The notes under the pieces are model-generated. The model saw only the letters and a list, made by a program, of their open reading frames with translations, was not told where the DNA came from and did not search any database. Below are positions 45,955 through 54,212 of a stretch of 64,000 nt of DNA, one piece after another. The position numbers and the translations under genes were made by a program. Origin of the DNA: Neobacillus sp. FSL H8-0543 (lineage in GTDB: Bacteria > Bacillota > Bacilli > Bacillales > Cytobacillaceae); contig NZ_CP151943.1 in assembly GCF_038592905.1 (NCBI RefSeq), positions 344,001 to 408,000 on the forward strand, written 5' to 3'. The stretch's first letter is position 1. The number at the start of each line of letters is the position of its first letter.

Positions 45955-46043
45955 AAAGTGATGTTATCATGTGGTTTATAGTGAAAACACAAAGATAAAC
46001 CACTAGAGTAATAGAAATTATGTGGGTTTAGGGAGAGATGATC

Positions 46044-47345
46044 ATGGCACGAATTAATTATTGGAATCCTGAAGATGAAAAGTTCTGGAATGCTGAAGGA
46101 AAAAAACATGCAAAACGAAATCTTTGGATTTCTGTACCATCATTAATGCTCGCATTCATCGTCTGGCAAATATGGTCAGTCGTTGCTGTCAGATTAAATG
46201 ATATTGGCTTTAATTTTACAAATGAGCAATTGTTTACATTGGCTGCTATACCTGGCTTAGTTGGAGCTACACTGAGGTTTGTTTATACCTTTGCGGTTGG
46301 TTCAATTGGCGGTAAGAATTGGACAGCGATATCTACTGGGGTACTTGCCATTCCTGCGATTGGCATAGGATTTGCTGTCCAAAATCCAGATACTCCATTC
46401 TCCATCATGCTATTACTGGCAGCACTATGTGGTCTTGGCGGAGGGAACTTTTCGTCCTCTTCTGCAAATATTAGCTTTTTCTTCCCTAAAAAAGAAAAAG
46501 GGACAGCACTTGGAATTAATGGCGGTTTAGGAAATATGGGTGTATCTGTTGTACAATTTGTTACACCATTAATTGTAACAACTGGGGCATTCGCATTTGC
46601 TGGTAAAGGGCAAGTTTTGGCAAACGGTGAACAAGTTTACTTACAAAATGCTGCATTTATCTGGGTAATTCCAATTATCATCATGACTGTACTTGCATTC
46701 TTTAAAATGGATAATGTTCCAGGCGCAAAACAATCCGTTGCAGACCAATTTGTTATCGTAAAACGAAAACACACGTGGATTATGACCATTTTATATATTG
46801 CCACTTTCGGTTCATTTATTGGGTACTCAGCGGCATTCCCACTTTTGTTAAAATCACAATTTCCTGAATATATTTCACTTGCCTTCCTAGGTGCACTTCT
46901 AGCAGCAGCTGCAAGACCTGTTGGTGGTTGGCTTGGTGATAAATTTGGTGGTGCAAAGGTAACAGCGTATGTATTTGTTTTTATGGCCATTGGTGCTCTT
47001 GGGGTAATCTATTTCTTAAACGGCAAACAATTTGCAGGTTTCTTACTTTCATTCCTTGTCCTTTTCCTTGCATCAGGAATTGGATCTGGTTCTACTTTCC
47101 AAATGATACCGAATCTATTTATTCCAAAAGAAGCCGCACCTGTGATTGGTTTTTCGGCAGCATTTGCAGCCTATGGATCATTTTTCATCCCAAAACTTTT
47201 TGGGTGGTCTGTTGATACAACGGGTACACCTGTTACAGCATTCTATTTCTTTATCGGATTTTATGTTGTTGCATTTGCTCTTAACTGGTTCTATTATCAA
47301 AGAAAATCTACAGTAGCTGCAACAACAGTAAAACAGGCTGGGTAA
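46044..47345 (+). CDS. narK: Nitrate/nitrite transporter NarK
   Basis: 433 residues, twelve-helix MFS nitrate/nitrite porter. Nitrate-porter signatures are visible: CGLGGGNFSSSSANISFFFPKKEKGTALGINGGLGNMGVS and GSTFQMIPNLFIPKEAAPVIGFSAAFAAYGSF. It takes up nitrate or exports nitrite. The start at the third codon of the long frame (MARINYW) has GGAGAG 6 nt upstream. An Fnr box at 45939 predicts anaerobic control. It is the second NarK-like protein in tandem. Confidence 0.93.
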   Translation: MARINYWNPEDEKFWNAEGKKHAKRNLWISVPSLMLAFIVWQIWSVVAVRLNDIGFNFTNEQLFTLAAIPGLVGATLRFVYTFAVGSIGGKNWTAISTGVLAIPAIGIGFAVQNPDTPFSIMLLLAALCGLGGGNFSSSSANISFFFPKKEKGTALGINGGLGNMGVSVVQFVTPLIVTTGAFAFAGKGQVLANGEQVYLQNAAFIWVIPIIIMTVLAFFKMDNVPGAKQSVADQFVIVKRKHTWIMTILYIATFGSFIGYSAAFPLLLKSQFPEYISLAFLGALLAAAARPVGGWLGDKFGGAKVTAYVFVFMAIGALGVIYFLNGKQFAGFLLSFLVLFLASGIGSGSTFQMIPNLFIPKEAAPVIGFSAAFAAYGSFFIPKLFGWSVDTTGTPVTAFYFFIGFYVVAFALNWFYYQRKSTVAATTVKQAG

Positions 47346-47364
47346 TAACCCAACCTGTTTTTTT
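47331..47364 (+). terminator. Terminator of narK
   Basis: AAACAGGCTGGGT/ACCCAACCTGTTT stem overlapping the narK stop codon, with a T-run. Confidence 0.8.
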
Positions 47365-47381
47365 CTATTATAGATAGTAGT

Positions 47382-47948
47382 TTAGTCGATAATTGTAACC
47401 TTTACTTGTTTTTTGCCCCAGTCTTTTGCTTCTTTTTCAGAAGGAATAAATACATCGATTTCATTTCCGTCTATTGCACCACCAATATCTTCAGCCGTTG
47501 CATAACCATACCCTTCGACATAGACTTCACTACCAAGTGGAATTACCTTAGGGTCAACGGCAATCACTTTCTCCTCTGGATTGTCTTTAATATTAACCCC
47601 TGTCTTGGTAATTCCTGAACAGCCTTCACACGAAGCGGTATAGGCTGTCGCCTTAACAGTAATGACTGGATTGCTTTCATTGTTAGGATCATTTGTTTTT
47701 ACTTGATTCTCTTTATCTGAAGCAATATTTGGAGTTGCTGTTTTTCCCTTTTTTATTTTATTATCAACAACAGGATCTTCACTTTCTGATCGCTTATTAT
47801 CATTTACTTCGTTAATATTAGATTCCTTTGACTGTTCAACTAGAGTAGTATTGTGATTTTCTTCAGTAATTTCAGCCGCCAGTACGCTAGCGCCTAAAGT
47901 CCCTGAGAGCGCTGCAACTACAATGAATGTTTTTAGTTTTTTAATCAT
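47382..47948 (-). CDS. Secreted 3D domain protein
   Basis: 188 residues. Signal peptide (about 1-25), a charged, disordered linker (about 30-90), then a C-terminal 3D (Asp-Asp-Asp) domain: TAYTAS...GVNI...IAVDPKVIPLGSEVYVEGYGYATAEDIGGAIDGNEIDVF. 3D domains are double-psi beta barrels of cell-wall lytic or spore-germination enzymes such as YocH or YuiC. GGGAGG sets the start. Confidence 0.85.
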   Translation of the reverse strand: MIKKLKTFIVVAALSGTLGASVLAAEITEENHNTTLVEQSKESNINEVNDNKRSESEDPVVDNKIKKGKTATPNIASDKENQVKTNDPNNESNPVITVKATAYTASCEGCSGITKTGVNIKDNPEEKVIAVDPKVIPLGSEVYVEGYGYATAEDIGGAIDGNEIDVFIPSEKEAKDWGKKQVKVTIID

Positions 47949-48101
47949 TTTATTACCTCCCATGTTCTTTCGAAGCTACCTGAGATAATTTTAACATGGA
48001 TTCTTTGAATACAAAGAACAGGGAGATGTTAATTGGTTTACGTCTTCATTAATTATATTACGATAACATTTCTTGTTGTCAGACAATTCCTCTTTGTATA
48101 T

Positions 48102-48134
48102 GAAAAAGAGGCGAGGATTATCCTCGCCTTTTTC
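48102..48134 (-). terminator. Terminator of the formate dehydrogenase gene
   Basis: GGCGAGGA/TCCTCGCC stem with a U-rich tail on the minus strand. Confidence 0.8.
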
Positions 48135-48147
48135 CATCACTGCTTTT

Positions 48148-50205
48148 TCAAATACGAGCAATCGCCACCGCACACGCCTTATATTCTGCTGTACCGGAAA
48201 TCGGGTCATATTCATTTAGTGTTAAAACATTCGTCGGTGTTTCACTCCAGTGAAAACTCATAAAGACAAGACCTGGAACCACCTGTTCTGTAACCTTAGC
48301 TTTAACCGTTAATTCTCCCCTACGAGAACGAACCTGAACGACTTCACCATCCACAATTCCTAAATTCAGAGCATCCTCAGGGTGGATATCGACAGTTTCT
48401 TCTGTTTGTTTTATTTTCACTCCAGGTGCATAATGTCGGGTCTGGCTATGGGTATTATAGGACTCATAGCGTCTGCCTGTTGTAAGTGTATAAGGATATT
48501 CATCATCTGGGAGTTCTAATGGCGGTGTGAAATCCACTGGAACAAATGGTGACTTTTGTACGACAGATTCCTGATTATGAAATCTTTCGTGCATAATAAA
48601 TGTCCCTGGATGGTTCTCATCTGGACATGGATAATGAATGCTGTATTCCTTATCAAGCCTTTCATAAGACATCCCGCCGTACAACTCCCATGCAAGCGCC
48701 CTAACCTCTTCCCATATTTCTTCACTATTAGCATAACTAAGCGGATAGCCCATTAAGGTGGATAGCTCACAAAGAATTTCCCAATCTTCTTTGACATTAG
48801 GGTGGGATTCCACAGCCTTACGGACTCTTTGAACTCGGCGGTCTGTATTTGTATAGGTTCCATCTACCTCACCCCATGAACGAGCTGGAAGAACCACATC
48901 GGCCATTTTGGCTGTTTCCGTTAAGAAAATATCTTGTACGATTAACAAATCAAGCTTTTCTAAAAGTTTTTTTGTATGGTTCATATGAACATCTGCCATT
49001 AATGGATTTTCACCAATGACATATAATGCCTTCAATTCACCTGTTTCCAGTCTATCAAAGGTTCTTGTTTGCGTATCACCCGGTTGAGGGTTAAGGACGA
49101 CATCCCACTCTTTTTCAAAACGTGCACGGTATTCGTCATTCGCTAGACTCAACGCTCCTGGCAATTGGTTTGGCAAACAGCCCATATCTCCCGCACCCTG
49201 AACATTGTTTTGCCCTCTTAATGGCATGATTCCTGTACCTTGTTTTCCAATATTCCCTGTTAATAATGCAATATTGGCGATATCAAAGACATTGTTTACT
49301 CCACAGTGGTGTTCAGTAATCCCTAATGTATAAGCAATCATAGAAGCACTTGAACCAGCATATTCCCTTGCGGTTTCTACAATATCTTCTGCCTTTAAAC
49401 CGGTAATTGCTGCTGCGTATTCAGGTGTATAAAGCTCTACCTGCTTTCTAAGTAAGTCAAAATCAATCGTAAATTGCTGAATAAAATCAGGATTGTATAA
49501 GCCTTCTTTAATAATTACCCGGATAAATGCATTAATGAGTGCGATATCCGTTCCGACATTTATTTGTAAGTGCCGATGCGCAAATTTAACCATATCAATT
49601 TTTCTAGGATCAATTACAATTACCTTCAGACCTGATTTGACTGCTTTCTTGATCCGATTTGCAATAATTGGATGAGCTTCTGTTGTATTCGAGCCCATAA
49701 GTAGTAAGACTTCCGCTTTGTCAAAATCTTCAAGTGTATTTGTAGGGAAACCGCTTCCAAACACTGTCGCCAGACCGGCAACGCTAGGTGCGTGTCAAGT
49801 TCGGTTACATCCGTCAATATTATTACTGCCAATCACTGTTCTCATAAACTTTTGGGTGATAAAATTTGATTCGTTTGTTGTTCTTGCACAAGCAAACATT
49901 GTAATGGCCTTAGGACCCCACTGATCTTTAATGGCAGTTAAATTATTTGCAATATATTTATAGGCCTCTTCCCATGTTGTTTCGACCAACTTCCCTGCTT
50001 TTCTAATAAGCGGTGATGTAAGTCTATTTTTAGCATGTACGTATTCATAGGCGAATGCACCCTTAACACAGGTTTGCCCTTTATTAACAGGTGCCTCTTT
50101 GTCGCCGCGAATTTTAATAATCCTATTATCTTTCACTTCTAGCACTAATCCACAGCCAGTACCGCAATAGCCGCAAATAGTTTTTACCAAGTTTGCTTCT
50201 CCCAT
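48148..50205 (-). CDS. fdhF: Selenocysteine-containing formate dehydrogenase (FdhF-like)
   Basis: A continuous 686-codon frame containing one in-frame TGA (codon 137), giving a 685-residue protein, near E. coli FdhF (715). A [4Fe-4S] site uses C11, C14, C18 and C46 (CGYCGTGCGL...GQTCVKG). The UGA falls in CNRT-U-HAPSVAGLATVFG, exactly the Sec/Cys site of molybdopterin formate dehydrogenases. Residues about 137-685 form the bis-MGD catalytic domain and C-terminal dinucleotide-binding domain. It lacks the N-terminal ferredoxin part of the roughly 980-residue Bacillus enzymes (YrhE/YjgC). Reading it as two genes or a frameshift would be wrong. No partner subunit is adjacent. Confidence 0.9.
49766..49794 (-). 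promoter_or_regulatory. SECIS-like hairpin after the UGA codon
   Basis: GUUGCC-GGUCU-GGCGAC (one G-U pair) begins 12 nt after the UGA. The GGUCU loop and its distance from UGA equal those of the E. coli fdhF SECIS element, whose loop is also GGUCU. It would recruit SelB with Sec-tRNA. Confidence 0.82.
49795..49797 (-). other. In-frame UGA, predicted selenocysteine codon
   Basis: TGA on the minus strand at codon 137. Both flanks keep one frame and family-conserved sequence (CNRT before, HAPSVAGL after). This is strong evidence that it is decoded as selenocysteine rather than stop. Confidence 0.9.
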
Positions 50206-50216
50206 TATCTAACCTC

Positions 50217-50247
50217 CCTATATAAACATTATTACCTATATAAACAT
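50217..50247. repeat. Tandem repeat in the fdhF leader
   Basis: CCTATATAAACAT occurs twice (50217 and 50235), period 18 bp, just before the fdhF ribosome site. Each copy contains a TATAT that could act as a -10, or as a regulator half-site. The function is unknown. Confidence 0.5.
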
Positions 50248-50334
50248 ATTAATCTATTCAACTGGAAAGTAGCTTCTTTTTTCAAAAAAAATTTGTCTAT
50301 TTTTTGAAAAATATTGAATTTTTCATTTCCTACC

Positions 50335-50371
50335 CTCAAAAAAAAAAAAAAACGAGATATTGTCTCGTTTC
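50335..50371 (-). terminator. Terminator of the histidine kinase gene
   Basis: AAACGAGA/TCTCGTTT stem followed on the minus strand by a U-run of about 15. Confidence 0.85.
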
Positions 50372-50372
50372 T

Positions 50373-52532
50373 TCATGCTGGCTTGGCTGGTAGTAATATA
50401 TTGAAGGTTGTTCCTTTATTTGGTTCACTTTCCACAAACACTTTTCCATTATGACTTTCAATGATTTTAAAGCTAACCATCAAACCTAAACCATTACCAT
50501 TTTTCTTGGTTGTGTAGAATGGTTCACCAAGCTTTTTGAGCTTTTCTTTGGAAATGCCAACACCCGTGTCCTGTATTGATATTTGCACATTGTTATCATG
50601 AATCATGGTTTTAACATGCAATTCTCCGCCATTAGGCATTGCTTCCATACCATTCTTAATAAAATTTAAGAACACTTGTTTTAATCGATTCTCATCGCAT
50701 TCAATTTGAATGATTTCATGGTTACAATCGAAAGACAATCGGACCTTTTTCTTTCTTGCCTCAAATTCAAGAAGTGATACAACATCCTTAATAACTGGAA
50801 CTACATTTTTCTCTTCTAATTCCACTGCCTTTGGTTTTGCAAGTACCATAAAGTCCTCCACAATCATGTTAACACGTTCAATCTCATCAAGAATGATATT
50901 CATGAACTCCAAACGTTCCGGATCTTTCTCATCAAGAGTGAGGAACTCTGCGTACCCCTTCATAGAAGTAAGCGGATTACGGATTTCATGAGCCACTCCT
51001 GCAGCTAATTGACCTACTGCTGCTAGTTTATCTTGACGATGGAGCACCTCTTCTGTCTTTTTCCTTTCCGTAATATCATTGCGGATAGCTACATATTGGT
51101 AAGGTTTACCTTGTTCATTTAGAAAGGGAACAATGGTTGTATCAACCCAATAAAAAGTGCCATCTTTCGCTTTGTTTCTAATTTCACCTTTCCAAACATT
51201 TCCTTCACCGATGGTTTTCCATAAACTTTTAAAATATTCTTTTCCATGGAAACTGGAATTTAAGATATTATGGTCTTTACCGATGATCTCTTCACGGCTG
51301 TATTTTGAAATCTCACAGAATTTATCATTGACGCTAGTAATCTTCCCTTTTGCATCCGTAAACGCAACAATCGTTGATTGGTCAAGGGCAAAACGAATAT
51401 CGATATTATCTTTGATTGTTTCTCTTAAATGCTCTTCAGCCTGTTTTCGTTTCGTAATATCCGAGCGGATAGCAATATATTGGATTGGTTTTCCCTTTTT
51501 ATTCAAAAACGGAACAATGGTTGTATCAACCCAATAGAACGTGCCATCTTTGGCTTTGTTACGAATCTCACCTCTCCACACCTTACCGGACTGGATGGTT
51601 TGCCATAAGTCTTTAAAAAATTCTTTTGAATGGAACCCTGAATTTAAAATTCGGTGATTCTTACCAATAATTTCTTCTTTAGTATACTTAGAGATTTCTT
51701 CAAATTTATCATTAACAAATACAATGGTTCCAGTTGGATCTGTAATAGCTACAATTGTAGAGGTATCGAGAGCGGCTTTAATATCTTTTAGATTAGTGTC
51801 TGATTCAGCCAATTGTTTACTTATAAGCGTACTAGAAGCAATTAACCCCGCAACAATTAATACCGTAATTAATAATACTAATGAAATAATAAATGTACCT
51901 TCACTAACCTGCCCTTGTATTCCATTCGGATTTGGAATTAATATAGAGGCTCTTTTAAGCAGAAAATGGCCTTCAGCAATTGCACTTGTCATAATAATCG
52001 CACTTATAGGTTTCAACCAAGTTTGGTTGCTCTTTGTAAAACCTTTAGAGGAAAATAGAATCCATAATGAAAAATAAAAGGATCCTAAGATTATTACTCC
52101 CGAAAAAACAAAAAGAGGAACATTTAATTGATAACTTAAATTCATTGCATATAGGCTTATTATATAATTGGAAAAAACCGCTGTTGTTAAAAATAAACTC
52201 CCAAAAAGAAAGTGAATCATTCGTCTTTCGTTTCCTAATAACAGAATAAAAGCCATTCCTGCAAATGCAATACCGATAAAAACCGACAAGATGGTAAAAG
52301 GAATCTGATAGGTTGCAAACCGACTGATATCTGCTGCTATTAAGCCGATAAAATTCATTACCCAGATTGCAATACCCATTGATACAGAACCGCCTAGGTA
52401 CATTAGTCTTTTTTTACTTTTAGAAGATTGAATTAATGTAAACATATCTAAGCCTGTGTATGAGGCCATGATCGTTAATCCAATAGCAATTATGATTAAA
52501 AAAGGATGAAACGCTCCTGATACTGCATCCAT
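50373..52532 (-). CDS. Sensor histidine kinase: MHYT-like membrane domain, two PAS, HisKA
   Basis: About 719 residues. Seven membrane segments (about 1-240) carry degenerate MHYT-like repeats (IMASYTG, MGIAIWVMNF, ISLYAMNL), a fold proposed to bind metal ions and sense diatomic gases. Two nearly identical PAS/PAC domains follow (about 250-370 and 375-495), then HisKA (HEIRNPLTSMKGYAEFL) and an ATPase domain (GNGLGL). No response regulator is adjacent. Its PAS domains resemble the PAS on the NarK fusion. GGGGGG lies 9 nt before the fourth-codon ATG used here. Confidence 0.88.
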   Translation of the reverse strand: MDAVSGAFHPFLIIIAIGLTIMASYTGLDMFTLIQSSKSKKRLMYLGGSVSMGIAIWVMNFIGLIAADISRFATYQIPFTILSVFIGIAFAGMAFILLLGNERRMIHFLFGSLFLTTAVFSNYIISLYAMNLSYQLNVPLFVFSGVIILGSFYFSLWILFSSKGFTKSNQTWLKPISAIIMTSAIAEGHFLLKRASILIPNPNGIQGQVSEGTFIISLVLLITVLIVAGLIASSTLISKQLAESDTNLKDIKAALDTSTIVAITDPTGTIVFVNDKFEEISKYTKEEIIGKNHRILNSGFHSKEFFKDLWQTIQSGKVWRGEIRNKAKDGTFYWVDTTIVPFLNKKGKPIQYIAIRSDITKRKQAEEHLRETIKDNIDIRFALDQSTIVAFTDAKGKITSVNDKFCEISKYSREEIIGKDHNILNSSFHGKEYFKSLWKTIGEGNVWKGEIRNKAKDGTFYWVDTTIVPFLNEQGKPYQYVAIRNDITERKKTEEVLHRQDKLAAVGQLAAGVAHEIRNPLTSMKGYAEFLTLDEKDPERLEFMNIILDEIERVNMIVEDFMVLAKPKAVELEEKNVVPVIKDVVSLLEFEARKKKVRLSFDCNHEIIQIECDENRLKQVFLNFIKNGMEAMPNGGELHVKTMIHDNNVQISIQDTGVGISKEKLKKLGEPFYTTKKNGNGLGLMVSFKIIESHNGKVFVESEPNKGTTFNILLPAKPA

Positions 52533-52833
52533 TAACAGCATCCCCCCAATTTCCCAATCTATTTCTACTATGATTGTAATGTAAAATAGCGAGATAAGGA
52601 AGTAAATTTTGGAATTACCTACTGTTAAACATTATTTTATCCAGCTTTTATTCTTTGTTGTTACATAAACACTTTTAGATTGGAGTAGAATATTACATAG
52701 GATGAATGTCTCATTTTTCAAAAAGAGGAGAATTTTTTTAAAAAAGGGCTACACAAATTACTTTTTTTTGATTATACTGTACTACAACAGGTGATAAATT
52801 AATAAACTGTATTAAACAAGGAGGGGTTTTACA

Positions 52834-52965
52834 ATGATGAATCCAGTTGAATTTTTTCGTACTTTACCAAAAAAAGAATGTCCAGAGTGTGGGCAACACA
52901 TGGATGAACAGGCTGAAAGTTATTTGATGGAATGTGATCGTTGCTTAGCTAAAAGAGCTGAATAA
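52834..52965 (+). CDS. YhfH family small zinc-ribbon protein, copy 1
   Basis: 43 residues with two CxxC pairs (CPECGQ and CDRC) that can bind zinc, in the YhfH pattern (M-N-P-VEFFRTLPKKECPECG). AGGAGG precedes ATG. Copy 2 lies 100 bp downstream and is nearly identical, including the leader. Confidence 0.8.
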   Translation: MMNPVEFFRTLPKKECPECGQHMDEQAESYLMECDRCLAKRAE

Positions 52966-53065
52966 ACACACAAAGTAATAAAGGTAGAATTAATATTTTT
53001 TTGAATAGGTTGTTCTACAACAGACATTCATTTAATCCACTGTATTAAATAAGGAGGAATATTAT

Positions 53066-53200
53066 ATGTTAATGAGTCCAGTTGAATTCTTTCGTACGTT
53101 ACCTAAAAAGGAATGTCCAGAGTGTGGGCAACACATGGATGAACAGGCTGAAAGCTATTTAATGGAATGTGATCGTTGCTTATCAAATAGAGCTGAATAA
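53066..53200 (+). CDS. YhfH family small zinc-ribbon protein, copy 2
   Basis: 44 residues, the same as copy 1 except at the N-terminus and two residues near the C-terminus (LSNRAE for LAKRAE). The shared upstream words ACTGTATTAAA and AAGGAGG show that the duplication included the leader. A terminator follows. Confidence 0.8.
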   Translation: MLMSPVEFFRTLPKKECPECGQHMDEQAESYLMECDRCLSNRAE

Positions 53201-53206
53201 ACACCT

Positions 53207-53238
53207 AAACTCTCCCATTGCAGGAGAGTTTTATTTTT
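53207..53238 (+). terminator. Terminator of the YhfH pair
   Basis: AAACTCTCC/GGAGAGTTT stem with a T-rich tail. Confidence 0.8.
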
Positions 53239-53304
53239 ACATATGAATAGTGCTGGAATAAACCTTTCTGCTTAGGCAAAAGCTTAGAACAGGAGGTGTT
53301 TGTG

Positions 53305-53487
53305 ATGAAAAAAAATGAGGATAACCCAACTATACCTAATTATCCACAAACAAACGGAATTATTGGTGGGATTCTCCCTAATTCCCTTAGAGTAGCTGGC
53401 GATTCTGTTGATAAATTAAGGGCTATCGAGGAAACAAATACTGCAATCTCAGGCAATGAAATAGGTCAGCAGAATGAAAATCTTTAA
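53305..53487 (+). CDS. Small hypothetical protein
   Basis: 60 residues, polar, no recognisable family. GGAGGTG 6 nt before ATG 53305 supports it as a gene; an upstream GTG overlaps that site. The terminator at 53490 follows. Confidence 0.6.
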   Translation: MKKNEDNPTIPNYPQTNGIIGGILPNSLRVAGDSVDKLRAIEETNTAISGNEIGQQNENL

Positions 53488-53489
53488 AT

Positions 53490-53526
53490 AGAAAAGACTG
53501 TCGTTAAAATGCAGACAGTCTTTTAA
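53490..53526. terminator. Terminator between small genes at 53305 and 53534
   Basis: AAAAGACTGTC/GACAGTCTTTT stem flanked by A and T runs. Confidence 0.8.
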
Positions 53527-53533
53527 AACATCT

Positions 53534-53719
53534 TTATATTTTTGGAAGCTCTCTTATTTCCTGAATCATTGAATTACCACACATAGGACAAAGTAAGTCG
53601 TCAGTAACAAAATCCTTTCTCATCCAGCCGATACAGGAATCATCCATACAAGAATATATTTCGGTGTCTAACATGATTGTTTCAATTTCTTCATCTCTAT
53701 TTCTTTTACCATAAAAAAT
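53534..53719 (-). CDS. YdjO family protein with probable AUU start
   Basis: 61 residues. Two CxxC-type motifs (CMDDSC and CPMCG) and the W-M-R-K-D-F segment match the cold-inducible YdjO family. AAGGAGG lies 8 nt before codon ATT at 53719, and the protein then reads FYGKRNRDEE, as family members read after Met. The upstream GTG (53761) lacks a ribosome site and would place the AAGGAGG inside the gene. No in-frame ATG lies between. So AUU is the likely start. Confidence 0.72.
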   Translation of the reverse strand: MFYGKRNRDEEIETIMLDTEIYSCMDDSCIGWMRKDFVTDDLLCPMCGNSMIQEIRELPKI

Positions 53720-53817
53720 GGGAACCGCCTCCTTTTTTATTAGTATGTACAAAAATCGCACTTTTCATTGCACGAACGAATCAATCTTTACTCTAAACAA
53801 ATAAAGGAAGGATCCAA

Positions 53818-53961
53818 ATGATGAATAAATCTGTAAATAATCGAACGATAGCAGGGACTAATATTGAAGAGGTGAAACGTTTAAACAGCCAGTCAGGATT
53901 AAGTTACAATCAGGTAAAGCAATTGCTTGCCGAAAAATATTTGGATAAAAAAGAAGAATAA
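53818..53961 (+). CDS. Small hypothetical, gamma-SASP-like motif
   Basis: 47 residues. AGTNIEEVKRLNSQSG resembles the repeat of gamma-type small acid-soluble spore proteins (AsxN.xEVxxxN), but the C-terminus (QVKQLLAEKYLDKKEE) does not. Function uncertain; spore association is an inference. GGAAGG precedes two ATGs. Confidence 0.55.
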   Translation: MMNKSVNNRTIAGTNIEEVKRLNSQSGLSYNQVKQLLAEKYLDKKEE

Positions 53962-53981
53962 ATTGGAAACGAGGGTGTTCA

Positions 53982-54152
53982 ATGAAAGAAATAGTCTTAA
54001 GTATTGTTGCGGGTATGGCAGTAGGAATCCTTTTTAGATTTTTAAAATTACCAATTCCAGCTCCTCCAGTCCTTTCTGCCGTTTTAGGTGTCTTCGGGGT
54101 ATATTTTGGCGGTGTCGTTGCTGATTGGATTATGACAAATTTCACTAAATGA
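53982..54152 (+). CDS. XapX domain membrane protein (DUF1427)
   Basis: 56 residues with two hydrophobic segments and the family's LPIPAPPVLSAVLGVFGVYFGG signature. The function is unknown. It lies 20 bp after the previous small gene and may be co-transcribed. Confidence 0.82.
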   Translation: MKEIVLSIVAGMAVGILFRFLKLPIPAPPVLSAVLGVFGVYFGGVVADWIMTNFTK

Positions 54153-54183
54153 CAACAAGCCTTCCAATTGGAAGGCTTGTTGT
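54152..54183. terminator. Terminator between XapX and lrgB
   Basis: ACAACAAGCCTTCC/GGAAGGCTTGTTGT palindrome, serving the XapX gene and possibly lrgB. Confidence 0.75.
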
Positions 54184-54212
54184 GTAATTAATACAACGTC
54201 AATTTATTTTCC

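Noticed and set aside
49764..49797. Formate dehydrogenase appears split by a stop or frameshift
   Set aside because: Both parts are in one frame, the TGA is at the catalytic position, and a SECIS-like hairpin follows, so selenocysteine explains it better than damage.
51157..51537. Plus-strand frames opposite the histidine kinase
   Set aside because: They recur in step with the duplicated PAS domains of the real minus-strand gene and have no ribosome sites.
51080..51700. Repeat within the histidine kinase suggesting an assembly duplication
   Set aside because: The two PAS copies are similar but carry many scattered differences, so this is a true domain duplication.
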